Assembly (NCBI GenBank): GCA_964006375.1
Contig: OZ023265.1
Coordinates: 11,131,795 to 11,195,794, forward strand
DNA: 64,000 nucleotides
DNA from: Tillus elongatus
Taxonomy: Eukaryota; Arthropoda; Insecta; Coleoptera; Cleridae
Reading direction: 5' to 3'
Below, one piece after another: positions 48,530 through 59,748 of this stretch (positions within the stretch are counted from its first letter, which is position 1; each line of letters opens with the position of its first letter). A program made the position numbers and the translations under genes. The notes beneath the pieces were generated by a model that worked only from the letters and a program-made list of their open reading frames with translations, searched no databases and was not told where the DNA came from.

Positions 48530-50908
48530 TTATATCCCAACACACAGCTCAAATCCCTTGGATCTCCTTCTTACTACACAACCTGAATGCTATAAGATAT
48601 CAGTCACCGCCCCCCTTGGTCGCTCAGACCACGGCATGGTCACTGCTTCCTGCGCAATGCAACCCGAGGTCACACAGTCATCACACCCACGTATCGTTTG
48701 GCACTACAACTCCGCGAACTGGGACGAAATGCGGAATTACTTTTCCTCATTTCCATGGGCGTCTGTCTGCTTCTCTCATCCTGACCCCTCTGATATCTCA
48801 CAAAACGTTACCGAAATTATCCAAGCTGGCATGGAATTATTTATCCCACGTACACAGAAAACCTCTTCAGCCACTCAAAAGCCCTGGTTCTCTAAATCCT
48901 GTGACAAGGCAGACTTGGAAAGGTCAAAGCTCACAAAACGCTTCTACACAATCCCAGTCAAGAAAATCGTCAAGCATTTAACGACGCAAGAAACCGCTAT
49001 GTCCGCATTCTTTCTGAGGCAAAAAACTCGTTTAATAACCACATCAAAAACAAAGTCCTCTTAAGCTCCAACGGCGGCAAACCCTTCTGGACTCTTGCTA
49101 AATCTATTGGGAATAATTTCTGCAAAAGCACGTTCCCACCTCTTGTCTCAGGGGATGAAATTGTTTCTACCGCCCTGTGCAAGGCTGAACTTTTTGCTTC
49201 GTTGTTTGCCGGCAATTCTACTCTCAGCCCACCTCCAAATGTTCAACCACCAACAGTCCCCAATGTCGCGCATAAAATGACGGATATCATTTTCAAAACT
49301 AAAAAGGTACGAAAGATGCTCTCTTCTCTTAATACCAGGAAAGCCTCTGGCCTTGACGAGATCCCAGCAATTGTTCACAAAAAATGCGCACCAGAGCTTG
49401 CTCCTGTCCTGACTCGTCTGTTTCAGATATCTTATAATAAAGGCATATTCCCTAGTAATTGGAAAACTGCTCGAGTACAACCCATCCCCAAGAAAGGATC
49501 CAAAGCGCTTCCTAGCAACTAGAGGCCTATTTCTCTCCTTTCAGTCGTCTCTAAAGTGATGGAAAAATATATAAACACCGAATTACTAAAATTTCTTGAA
49601 AAACACAGTCTAATTCACGACAGGCAGTATGGATTCCGTCAGCGCAGATCGACTGCCGACCTCCTTTCCTTTGTCACCCATTCTTGGAACAAGTCCATGG
49701 AACAACACGGTGAATCCCAGATTGTTGCTCTAGACATATCCAAAGCATTTGACCAGGTCTGTCACGCAGCGCTGCTTAATAAACTTCCGGCCTATGGCCT
49801 ACCACCAAAACTCTGTATGTGGATAGCAAATTTCCTCTCAAACAGGAGCATATCTGTTGTTGTGGATGGCCATTCCTCTAAACTGTATCCAATTAATGCA
49901 GGAGTTCCTCAAGGTTCAGCTTTAGCCCCTACTTTGTTTCTTCTCCACATTAATGACCTCCTCTCTAGCACAGGCAACCCAGTTCACAGCTACGCGGACG
50001 ACAGCACCCTCCATTCAAATATACAATATTCTAAGCCTGTCTCTTTAGCCCAATTAGATGAGGATCGCACACTCATGGAGGATTCTGTCTCCGTGGATCT
50101 CCAATAAATATTAGACTGGGGAAGTATAAATCTTGTACAATTCAACCCCACCAAAACTAAGTCTTGCTTTCTTTCTCACAAGAGATACACCAGCCCTAGA
50201 CCCATCACAATGAACAACCAAGTTATTCAAAGTAATGAGTCCTTTTCTCTTGTTGGCATTTATGTGGATCTAAATCTCAATTGGCACCAACATGTCACAT
50301 CAATTGCAGAAGCGGCTGCTAAGAAATTAGGTTTCCTCTTCCGGGCTCGCAAATACTTTTCACCAGCTAATCTCTATACCTTATATACTTCACAAATAAG
50401 GCCAAACCTCGAATAATGCTCCCACATCTGGGGTGCCGCTGCCGCTTCTACACTCGCTATCCTGGACTCCATTCAAAAGAGAGCTAGCTATACGTCTCAT
50501 AGGTGACCCTACCAGCACCCAAAGGCTGCCGTCCCTTGCCCACCGACGTGCCGTTGGTGACCTCTCTCTCTTTTATAGATATCTGCACGGGCAGTGCTCA
50601 GAGGAGCTTTCCTCCATAGTTCCCCCACCTGCTGCCCCCAACAGATCTACCAGGGGAACAGAGCGAAGGCACCCTTTTACTGTCCAGGTCACCAGACTTA
50701 GAACATCTTGTTATGCCCGCTCTTTTGTCCCGAGGACTTCCAAGTTGTGGAATTCCTTGCCGGCACATGTTTTTCCTTCTCCTCCGAACCTCCAAATCTT
50801 CAAGTCCAGAATTAACAAGCTGCCTCTTTCCTCCTTGTTAACACCCACGGTACGATAGTATTTAGGCTGTAAGCCCTCGTGGTGTGTTGTTGAAATTAAA
50901 AAAAAAGC
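48530..50908 (+). mobile_element. Jockey/CR1-like LINE inserted into an R1-like LINE
   Basis: 2.4 kb comprising the end of the endonuclease (LGRSDHGMV, with the conserved SDH) and nearly all of RT to the 3' end GTGTTGTTGAAAT plus a short A-rich tail. On both sides lies R1-like LINE sequence: CATCTTGTGTAACTG before, AAGCCCTGGACCGC after. These are adjacent in uninterrupted copies, so the insertion split that element. Confidence 0.85.
48558..50858 (+). pseudogene. Endonuclease/RT polyprotein of the LINE, decayed
   Basis: Pieces in order: 48558-49064 endonuclease end and linker; 49202-49522 RT fingers (KASGLDEIPAIV, NWKTARVQPIPKKGS), ending in a TAG where the copy at 62.6 kb has Tyr of NYRPIS; 49556-50107 RT motif A ALDISKAFDQVCH (Trp to Cys), GVPQGSALAPTLF and SYADDSTLH; stop at 50105 (CAATAA); 50210-50858 C-terminus. 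The catalytic residues survive, but several stops and frameshifts do not. Confidence 0.85.
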
Positions 50909-51120
50909 CCTGGACCGCAAAGGACAACTGATCTACGGTCAACCTAAACCGGAGACAGAGCAATATAAAACTTCATCCTACCAATTGCTGTGCAGAGTAG
51001 TTCAAGGCACAGTGATTTTGGAATGGGTGGAATAGAAAAGACAAAGGGCATGCACAGTAAGCCAAAGGCTGCGGTGTTATCGGGGCGGCAATCACGCGGA
51101 CGAGCTCTAAGGGAAAGAAA
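50909..51120 (+). mobile_element. R1-like LINE, right part of the split copy
   Basis: Resumes with AAGCCCTGGACCGCAAAGGA and carries the 3' UTR to CGGACGAGCTCTAAGGGAAAG. It joins the left part at 48529 without loss of more than a few bases, which dates the intervening LINE as younger. Confidence 0.8.
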
Positions 51121-52237
51121 TGGAGCATACAGATATCCAAACAAATATAAAAATTTTGTACCTGTGATGTGAATTTTTTAACTGCAGGTTCCTCAAAGCA
51201 CTTTTATCCTTGTCACCGATTTTTTGCACACTATTCAAACTTCAGTTTACATTCTATATGAAATTTTGACGTTTAAGTTTGGCAGCAGTGATTTACAGTC
51301 AATGATTAGTGTTGTTTAGCTAAAGGAATTAACATACTGAATTTGTATCTCTATGTTTCTTCTTACTAACACGTGGAACTTACGAAACTCTACTCAAAAG
51401 TTATTCTTCGTCCGTCCGTAATCCTGCTATCTCAAGTCCTAATACGTATACATTCTCCTATAGATTTAAATTCTGTTTGAACGTCTTGTTTATTATTATA
51501 ACAAGACTCTGGCTCCTGTATAAATATATGCCCTAATTGGTATGTATTTAACTCGATATTGTCTCATTTAAAAGTCATATGCTGATGTTTAAATTCTGAA
51601 TTTCAAATCTGGGGTAAAATCATAAATTATTGATTGAATATCCCCAAAACATTCTCACTTATCTTTGAATCTGTGTATTATTTTGTGCGGCACGTAGTTT
51701 TTTGTATTTTGATAATCGAAAAATACAAATTAATGAATCCTACAAAAAATACCTATTTACGTCATAACACTACACTTTGGCAGTAATACTCTGCAGCGTT
51801 ATACAGTGCTCACCTAGTAAAGTATGGAATAATAAAGTAAGTAAAAACGAAATAATTTGTTGCCGAAAAATCGTTTGCTTTATTAGAGTAACAACGTCAG
51901 GAACTTTTTTCAATATTAGCCTCCTATTTTTGCTTGATTTTGAAAGATATTTTCTTTGTCTGAACCGATTGCATTAAGGAATTTTTTGAGTAAATTACAA
52001 TTGAATCTTAGAAATCCAAATTGTTATTGTCCAGATTCACAAAGCTTGATTAAACAATTAACGGCCGGTTAGTTAAGCAAGGCTTAATACAACCAATCAC
52101 AGCTTCAAAATATCTGGTTGTCATGGCAACAATCCGATTCATAGTCTGTGATTGGTCGTCTCAAGTCTTGATTAATTAACCGTCCGTTAAATATTTAATA
52201 GAAATTTGTAAACTGGGCATCTATCATCTTCAGTTTA
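51121..52237. other. No recognisable gene
   Basis: AT-rich. 'ttaacggccggttagttaag' and 'gattaattaaccgtccgtta' at about 52060-52190 form a loose inverted pair. Confidence 0.45.
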
Positions 52238-52368
52238 TTAGTGAATTTTCGTAGAAAAAATTCACTAATGGGGACATCCCGACTTTTGAATTTCAAAAAA
52301 ATTTTTGCAAATGAGCGCGAACTAGGACCCCTAGAACCCAAATCCGAGGTCAGTTTCAGACTTTATAT

Positions 52369-52370
<2 letters not shown>

Positions 52371-52456
<86 letters not shown>
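52371..52456. repeat. (TA)n microsatellite
   Basis: About 43 units, TA-core copy. Confidence 0.95.
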
Positions 52457-52460
<4 letters not shown>

Positions 52461-52511
52461 GTGTCACACCTATAACTTAAAAAATAATGGACCGATTTTG
52501 ATAAAATTTGG

Positions 52512-53100
52512 CACATACCTTCCCTTCGCAAGTCGCTTGGATAAGTTTGTTAGCCAGGAAAATCCGACGAGGTTTTCCCGGAAAATTTTGTGTTTTCTTT
52601 CGAAAAAAATCGAAAAAAATTTATATCTCCAAAATTAACAAAGTAAGGGCAACCAAATTTCATACGCGGGTTTATATCATTAGAGGCAAGTTATCTACCA
52701 AAATTTAGCTCCGTAGGTTAAATGACAAAAAAGTTACAGGCATTCAGAGAAAAATAAATTTGGATTCTCCTCAAAACGTCAAAATCGCGATTTTAAACGT
52801 CAAAATCGGTGAGTACCTTCCTTTTGCAAGTGGTTTGGATACGTTCGTTATCCAGGAAACTCCGACGAGGTTTTCCCGAAAAATTTTGTGTTTTGTTTCG
52901 AAAAAAAATTATATCTCCAAAATTAACAAAGTAAGGGCAACCAAATTTTATACGCGTGTTTATATCATTATAGGCAAGCTACCTACCAAAATTTAGCTCT
53001 GTAGGTCAAAAGACAAAAAAGTTATAGGCATTTAAACAAAAATAAATTGGGGTTTTTCACAAAACGTCAAAGTTGCGATTTAAACGTCAAAATTGGCAAC
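52512..53100 (-). repeat. Tandem duplication (about 300 bp x 2) in the tail
   Basis: Two diverged direct copies each run from 'taccttcc...gcaagt' through 'aacaaagtaagggcaaccaa' to an AAAACGTCAAA-type phrase. Only this TA-core copy has it. Confidence 0.65.
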
Positions 53101-53545
53101 ATTTAGGAAAAGAACGAATCTAATACGGGCTATGGAAATAAAATGTCTCAAGAAGAATGTTTTATAAACCCTGAAGTCTTAGTTTCAACCGTCATTGTCC
53201 TTCATTTTAATAAAATGATTCCATAAAATTTATTTCAAATAGACCCTTTCTCTGACGCTTGGCAGTAGCCTTAGCTATAGAGTTTATCGTTAATAGTATA
53301 TAATTTTTGTAGAATTTTCGTAAAAAAAATCAATAAAGCTCAATATATCTGTTAATATACCAGATATGAAAAAAAATTGTATATATTAATTATAGGGTGT
53401 CTTAAACTACATCTTAAAAATTTATTTCTACAATCACAGGATGGCCCATAAGTCGTTGGTAATACAATTTTTTTTTTTAATCAAACACGCCTAATGTTAT
53501 TGCATTTTCCATCGAAATATAATGCATGTTTGTAAGAACAAAAAT

Positions 53546-53859
53546 TCTGGACTCAGTAAGTGTGTTATGGTAGCGAATTGTGATCAAATGCTTAATATTT
53601 GACTAGCTCAATTTGCTATTAACCTATAAGGTTGACCAAAAAACGAGTTTTTTCGGGAACACTTTAAGTTTACTTTCGGAAATTTTTCTACATTTTCAAA
53701 CAATAAAGTTATTTTGATGAAACATGGCACATTGTTTTTACTATATAGGTTATACTGGTAACCAAATTTGATGCCTGCTTTCTTAAAAAACACACATTAT
53801 TGCTATTAAAAAATAGTTTTATGAAAATTCACTACCATAACGCACTTGCTGCGTCCCGA
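53546..53859 (-). mobile_element. 310-bp MITE-like derivative of the recombinase transposon
   Basis: Inverted ends at 53546 (TCTGGACTCAGTAAGTG, slightly diverged) and 53859 (CGCACTTGCTGCGTCCCGA). The interior is colinear with the other modules. Confidence 0.75.
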
Positions 53860-53867
53860 GATTTTTT

Positions 53868-54927
53868 TATATATGTATTACACCGATAACTCAAAAAATA
53901 ATGTGCCGATTTTGATAAAATTTGGCATGTACCTTCCTTTTGTAAATTGCTTGGATAAGTTCGTTAGTCGGGAAAATCGGACGAGGTTTTCCGGGAAAAT
54001 TTTGAGTTTTAATTCGAAAAAAAAAATATCTGGAATTAACAAGGGCAGCCAAATTTGGTACACGGGTTTATATCATTATAGGTAAGCTACCTACCCTACA
54101 TACCAAAATTTAGCTCTGTAGGTTAAAGGACAAAAAAGTTACAGGCATTTAAAGAAAAATAAATTTTGGTTTTCCTCAAAACGTCAAAGTCGCCATTTAA
54201 ACGTCAAAATTGGTAATATTTAGGCAATGAACCTGACAGTAATATGAGCTATGGAAAGAATATGTCTCAAAAAGAATGTTTTACAACCTCTGAACTATTG
54301 GTCGTTCATTTTACTACAATATTCCCAAAAAATTCATTTCAAATAGACCATTTCTCTGATGCTTAGGCAGTAGTGTTGGCTATAGAGTTTATCGTTTAAT
54401 GGTATATCATTTTTGTCGAATTTTCCTAAAAAAATTGTATACATTAATTATAGGGTGTCTTGAGCTACATCTTAAAAAATATTTCCACAATTACAGGTGG
54501 CCCATAAGTCTTTGGTGATTCAAATTTTCTTTTTTTTTTTTTTTTATCGAACACGCCCTATGCTATTGCATTTTTGCATTTTCCATCGAAATATAATACA
54601 TCTTTCTAAGAAAAGAAATTCGGGACGCAGCAAGTGCCTTATGGTAGCGAATTTTCATTAAATGCTTCAAATTTGAATAGCTCAATTTGCTATTAACCTA
54701 TAAGCTTGACCAGGAAACCAGTTTTTTCTGGAACAATTTAAGTTTACTTTCGGAAATTTGTGTGCATTTTCAAACAATAAAGTTATTTTGATGAAACATC
54801 GCACATTGTTTCTACTATATAGATTATACTGGTAACTAAATTTAATGCCTGCTTTCTTAAAAAAACATTTGCTATTAAAAACATTTTTATTAAAATTCAC
54901 TGCCATAACGCACATGCTGCGTCCAGA
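53868..54927 (-). mobile_element. TA-core element truncated at its microsatellite
   Basis: It starts at a residual ATATATGTATTACACCGATAAC, so the (TA)n tract and hairpin end are lost. It then carries the conserved tail and the module 54620-54927. It lies directly against the outer end of the copy at 52238-53859, in the same orientation. Confidence 0.7.
54620..54927 (-). mobile_element. 310-bp MITE-like derivative of the recombinase transposon
   Basis: 308 bp with ends TCGGGACGCAGCAAGTGC and GCACATGCTGCGTCCAGA; the most diverged of the five modules. The interior matches the others. Confidence 0.75.
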
Positions 54928-55241
54928 GTTTTTTTACGATATACAGTGCCACGTAGTAATTTACAAAAACAGCAATTCTCAAACATTGATTATATCATCC
55001 GTTTTATCTTTAAGTCTACCGCTCATCTTATTCTTGACCTGGCAGCACTGCCGGTATGTGTTTCTAATGACCGTCAAGATGCATCTAGTACTCCAAGAAA
55101 TAAATATAACAAGTTCTCAAATTCGGATTTGATCGATAATTATGGTTCGATAAAACTAGATAATATAAAATAATTCGTCTTAGGAAATGTAATGTGTTCT
55201 ATTGAGTTTGAACAAGAACCACCTTAAACTTAAATTTCAAT

Positions 55242-55601
55242 TTGGAGAAAGAGATAAATAAAGATATCAGTTGCGTACCAGTCCAGTGCGGCGGTTTTGC
55301 AGATTCAGTACTTTTTATTGCAATTTTTCACATCGTGCAACCGCCTTTTCTGCTTGTTTTTTTTTATTTCGTAGGTGTTTGGTTTTTTTATGCATTTTTT
55401 GCGAACTTCGCTCTATTTAAACCAAGTTTTGTAACGTATATCTGTGATGTATACAATAAAATATCACCTAAGACCTTAAACAAATGGATATTGTGCCTGG
55501 GTGGCATTTCTTTGTTAACAATGGCAGCCTGCATTTTTATTTATATATTTTATTACACCGGATCGGTTTTCTCTTGTTTTATAACTAAGTCACGTCTCTA
55601 G
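55242..55601 (+). CDS. Unrecognised 119-codon ORF with membrane segments
   Basis: Starts MEKEINKDISCVPVQCGG. Hydrophobic stretches at about residues 22-60 (likely one long or two short membrane helices) and about 83-107 suggest an integral membrane protein. No family is recognised and no homologous copy is seen in the window. It lies between a TA-core element and an R1-like LINE. It could be an exon, a pseudogene or chance. Confidence 0.25.
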   Translation: MEKEINKDISCVPVQCGGFADSVLFIAIFHIVQPPFLLVFFYFVGVWFFYAFFANFALFKPSFVTYICDVYNKISPKTLNKWILCLGGISLLTMAACIFIYIFYYTGSVFSCFITKSRL

Positions 55602-55886
55602 TAAAAGTATCTGGTTGCTATAAGGTTTCATATATATTTATAACTATTTATCGCGGTTGTTCAGAAACTACTGCAGAAACATTGCCGGCGTTTTTATTTT
55701 TACATGCGTTATACTGTTTATCATTAACACAGGCTACAGGCGATGTCGCTTTGATGCAGACTTTTTCTTTGCTTCACAGTTCTCTATCTTTAAATGCAGG
55801 GTGGTTTATTAACAACGGAAAATCCGAAAGATTATAGTAGAACACGAAATTTGCAACACGTATCTTAAAAAAAATACCTTTTTTTC

Positions 55887-56036
55887 CTCAGGGCTCGTCC
55901 GCGGCCTTGCCGCCCCGATAGCACTGCAACCTTTGGTTGATTGTGCATACCCTTTTTTTTTGTTCCCTCATGGCTCGTCCGCGGCCTTGCCGCCCCGATA
56001 GCACCGCAACCCTTGGTTGATTGTGCATAGTGCATA
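55887..56036 (-). repeat. Tandem LINE 3' tails
   Basis: GGGTATGCACAATCAACCAA... through CGGGGCGGCAAGGCC to the A tail, then the same again. The two units differ at about five positions. Confidence 0.8.
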
Positions 56037-56045
56037 CCCTTAGTC

Positions 56046-56925
56046 TTACTCCACCCATTCCAAAATCACTGTGCCTAGAACTAGTCTGCACAGCGATTGG
56101 TAGGGTAAAGTTTTATATTGGTCTGTCTCCGGTCTAGACTGACCGAAGATCAGTTGTCTTTTGCGGTCCAGAGTTTTACACTTGCACAAGATGTGCTGGG
56201 TTGATTCCTCCTCCTCGCCACAGAGTCTGCATGCGAGGTCCCCTTCGAACCGCCCCATTTCATGCAAGTGTTTCTTGACGGTCATGTGTCCCGTCAAGAG
56301 ACCTGTTGTGTTTCTGAGCTGTCCTCTGCTAAGATTTAGCAGCTCCACAGCTCTCTTTGAACTGGGTCCGTCAATTATTGACTTCCCATGACTGAGCCCT
56401 GGACAGTCCGCCCAGTACACCTTGTTTTTGTTTCTGACCCAGGACTTAATGGCTCCACTGGCAGTGCTCTTTGTCACGCCCAGGGCCGGTTCTGGTCCCA
56501 TAAATGGTTCTGCTGTCCATCTCTTCGCGAGACTGTCAGCTTCTTCATTGCCTTTGACCCCCGAGTTACTCAGCACCCAGATGAGGGTCACCTCATTCTG
56601 CCCAGCCAGGTCGCTCGTCTCGTCTCGGCACTCACTCACCAGCCAGGAATTTACCCGTGGGCTACTTAGTGCCTTAAGGGCTGTCTGGCTGTCTGTGGCT
56701 ATGAGGATCCGCTTGTTGGTGTAGCCCCTCCTCTTGTTCTCCCGCACACAGTGCAGGATGGCGTACATTTCGACCTGAAACACCGTTGCATGGGCTCCGA
56801 GGGAAATACTATGACTTACCCTCGGTCCTTCCGAGTAAACACCTGCCCCCGTCCCAGGCTCCCCGCCGGATCCGTCCGTGAACCAGACGAGCGCGTCCCG
56901 TGGTATGCCCGGCGTCTCCTCCCTT
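56046..56925 (-). pseudogene. RNase H and zinc-motif region of the R1-like LINE (open frame)
   Basis: An open frame of about 290 codons with no initiation codon of its own; it is the 3' end of a longer ORF2. The RNase H acidic residues are all present: Asp in WFTDGSGG, Glu in VEMYAILH, Asp in IATDSQTAL and Asp in GNEEADSLA. It is followed by a C-terminal domain ending in a C-x2-C...H-x4-C motif (CRLCG ... HILCKC). In the family RNase H removes the RNA template during integration. The 245-residue part usually called starts at a GTG and omits the first catalytic Asp. The RT part upstream is frameshifted and truncated. Confidence 0.8.
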
Positions 56926-57106
56926 CATGCCTCGCGGTCGGGCATTTCCACTGTAAAGTTGTTTTCCCTGTACATTCGCGGGCTCGCGAAGTCTGACCTC
57001 ATTTCAAGCATGGGCTCCTTCACGATCTCCTGAATTTTGCAGTGGTGCCTGAAGCCTGGGTTGATCTTCAGTCTACCATTGCAGGCTTCTGTATAGTCCT
57101 TGCCTG

Positions 57107-57984
57107 GCAAAACATACCTTTACAAATTTTCAAGTTCCTAGATATTTTCGGAATAATAACAAAAAAAAAGCAATTAAAATTTTAACTTTCAGCATCATGT
57201 ATGCCTAAAACTATCAGCTTCGGATAAGGCATGTTCCAGTTGATGGTCAGAATTTGACGTGCTATATCTCCAGCTTTCGGATTTCCCATTGTTACTGAAT
57301 CACTCTGTATATGAGACGCTAAAATCGAATCTGCCACATTCATTGACTTGTTGAAACGAATGCAAATTAATATGCTTGCGATAATATGGAAAATATAATA
57401 ATGCATAATAATAGTGCATTAAAGTTGTTTTCAAAGTTTTCTGCTTTATCAGGTTTTAATGAGTTGAACCTTACAATTACCAAAACTGACCGAACAAGTT
57501 TTATAATAGTCTACAACTGACATTTACACCCTGCTGCCTCTTACTCTGTTATTTTATTTTACACTTTATTTTAATTACACATTAAAAATTATTGTTACCA
57601 CAACTAGAATGATTTCCTTACAAATTACCTTTGAGAAGTCACTATTTTCCACTGAGCGAAAAGCTTATTACAAGATAAGATTTAAATGAAATCTACTTGG
57701 CCATGAAACGCGATGTCACGAAAATTATACTGTCAAGGTATTGTAACGTTATAACTAGCAACTATAAGTAGTGTGTAAATCAATTCATTTATTGTTTGTT
57801 TTTGTTCAGTGGTAAATGCTCCAAATTTACTAATTTAAAACTAGAACAAAATGTTCAGTCGTAAATTTTTATTAGGGCCGTTCATGCAGCTACACATAGC
57901 ATAATTAAAATTGTTTATTGAATCCGCCACTTAATAAGCAATCACTTAGCAAATTTTTAATTTCATGTCATCTGTCATTCATAG
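57107..57984. other. No recognisable feature
   Basis: AT-rich; short frames only. Confidence 0.5.
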
Positions 57985-58170
57985 ACAGGCCGAATAGCTC
58001 AGTTTGCGAGGTAAGTAACCTCTAGAATCGGACTAGGAGGTCACGGGTTCGAGTGCCGTATTCAGACAGTCGGTCTTTTTCACTCGAATGTGGAAATACC
58101 GGCCTCTGATGAGCTTTGGGTGGTGTCCTTTGTCACACAAGTCACTGACTTCTAATTGCTGATTTTGTCT
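57985..58170 (+). mobile_element. tRNA-derived SINE of another type
   Basis: The head GCCGAATAGCTCAGTTTGCG with B-box GGGTTCGAGTGCC is followed by an unrelated body ('tgtggaaataccggcctctg'). It is seen once in the window. Confidence 0.5.
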
Positions 58171-58424
58171 ACTGTGGTCTTATTATTATTATTCGATTTA
58201 AACGGTTCTTGGAGTTTTGTGGCCGAGATCTCAGGATTGCTAGTTCGGGTAGTATGTTTTATGCGTGTTATTGGTATTGTTTGGTTATCGTTTATATCAT
58301 TTATGCCTGTTGCATTCTTTTATGAATGAAAATTCACTAATATTGCTGCAATATGAATCATAACTTTCCCATCGCTATAATAAACTACTCTTCCCAGAAA
58401 TACCTTTTGATGTAATCAACCCAG

Positions 58425-58466
58425 GCTATCGGGGCGGAAAAGCCGCGGAGGAGCCCTGAGGGGGAA
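58425..58466 (+). mobile_element. 42-bp R1-like LINE tail with target duplication
   Basis: It matches only the last 42 bp of the R1-like LINE (GCTATCGGGGCGG..., GAGCCCTGAGGGGGAAA). It is bounded by AATCAACCCAG at 58414-58424 and 58467-58477, a perfect 11-bp duplication. Confidence 0.85.
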
Positions 58467-58629
58467 AATCAACCCAGACTAATTTCATGAGAAAATGTCA
58501 GATGTTTAGTAACATTCGTACTTGTTAATGGTAAACTATATATTTTCCCCAATCAACCCCCTATTTCTTTCATTTCTTCTGAAGCGATTTAACTCACAAA
58601 CAATGCAAAGTATCCGCTTGTGAGCAGCG

Positions 58630-59748
58630 ACCTGTGCTCCAAAGGATTCGACCAGGTCTGGCACGTAGCGCTGCTTAATAAACTTCCGGCTTATGGCCTA
58701 CCACCAAAACTCTGTACCTGGACAGCAAATTGCCTCTCCAACCGGAGAATTTCTGTTGTCGTGGATGGCCATTCCTCGAAACTGTATCCAATTAATGCAG
58801 GAGTCCCTCAAGGTTCAGCTTTAGCCCCTACTCTGTTTCTTCTCCACATCAATGACCTCCTCTCTAGCACATCCAACCCAGTGCACAGTTACGTGGACGG
58901 CAGCACCCTCCACTCAAATATACAATATTCTAAGCATGTCTCTTTAGCCCAATTAGATGAGGGTCGCAGACTTATGGAGGGTTCTGTCTCTGTGGATCTC
59001 CAAAAAATATTAGACTGGGGAAGGGAATATAATTACACTCGACCAAATCTCAGTCTTGCTTTCTATCTCATAAGAGATACACCAGCCCTAGACTCATCAC
59101 AATGAACAACCAAGTTATTCAAAGTAATGAGTCGTTTTCACTTGTTGGCATTTTTGTGGATTAAAATCTCAACTGGCACGAACATGTCACATCAATTACA
59201 GAAGCGGCTGCTAATAAATTGGTTTGCTCTTCGGGGCTCACAAATACTTTCACCAGCTAATCTCTATACCTTATATACTTCACAAATAAGGTCAAACCTC
59301 TAATACTGCTCCCACATCTAGGGTGCCGCTTCTACACTCGCTATCCTGGACTCCATTCAGAAGAGAGCTATAGATCTCATCGGTGACCCTACCCTTGCCC
59401 ACCGACGTGCCGTTTGTGACCCCTCTCTCTTTTATAGATATCTGCACGGGCACTGCGCAGAGGAGCTTTCTTCCATAGTTCCTCCACCTGCTGCCCTCAA
59501 CAGATCTACCAGGGGAACAGAGCGAATGCACCCTTTTACTGTCCAGGTTACGAGACATAGAACATCTTGTTATGCCTGCTCTTTTGTCCCGAGGACTTCC
59601 AAGTTGTGGAATTCCGGCACATGTTTTTCCTTCTCCTCCAAACCTTCAAGTCCAGAATTAACAAGTTGCCTGTTACCTCCTTGGCGACACCCACGGTACG
59701 ATAGTATTTAGGCTGTGAGCCCTCGTGGTGTGTTGTTGAAATAAATAA
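58630..59748 (+). mobile_element. 5'-truncated jockey/CR1-like LINE with mutated active site
   Basis: From GFDQVWHVALLNKLPAYG through the C-terminus to GTGTTGTTGAAATAAATAAA. The catalytic YADD is YVDG here (58891-58902 region), so this copy could not support reverse transcription even if its frames were open. Several frameshifts follow 59036. Confidence 0.85.

Larger units (their letters stand above)
52238..53859 (-). mobile_element. Full-length TA-core element with internal tandem duplication
   Basis: The hairpin end is at 52238-52268, (TA)n at 52371-52456 and the 310-bp module at 53546-53859, with the conserved tail between. Part of the tail (about 52512-52805) is repeated in tandem at about 52810-53100, which explains its greater length. 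Confidence 0.75.
55887..57106 (-). mobile_element. R1-like LINE, RT end, RNase H and duplicated 3' tail
   Basis: The minus-strand copy runs from the post-RT region (LKINPGFRHHCKIQEIV) through RNase H and the zinc motif to the 3' UTR, whose last 90 bp occur twice in tandem (55887-55970 and 55971-56036), separated by an A-rich run. A possible target duplication (about AAATACCTTT) flanks it, with one mismatch. Confidence 0.85.
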
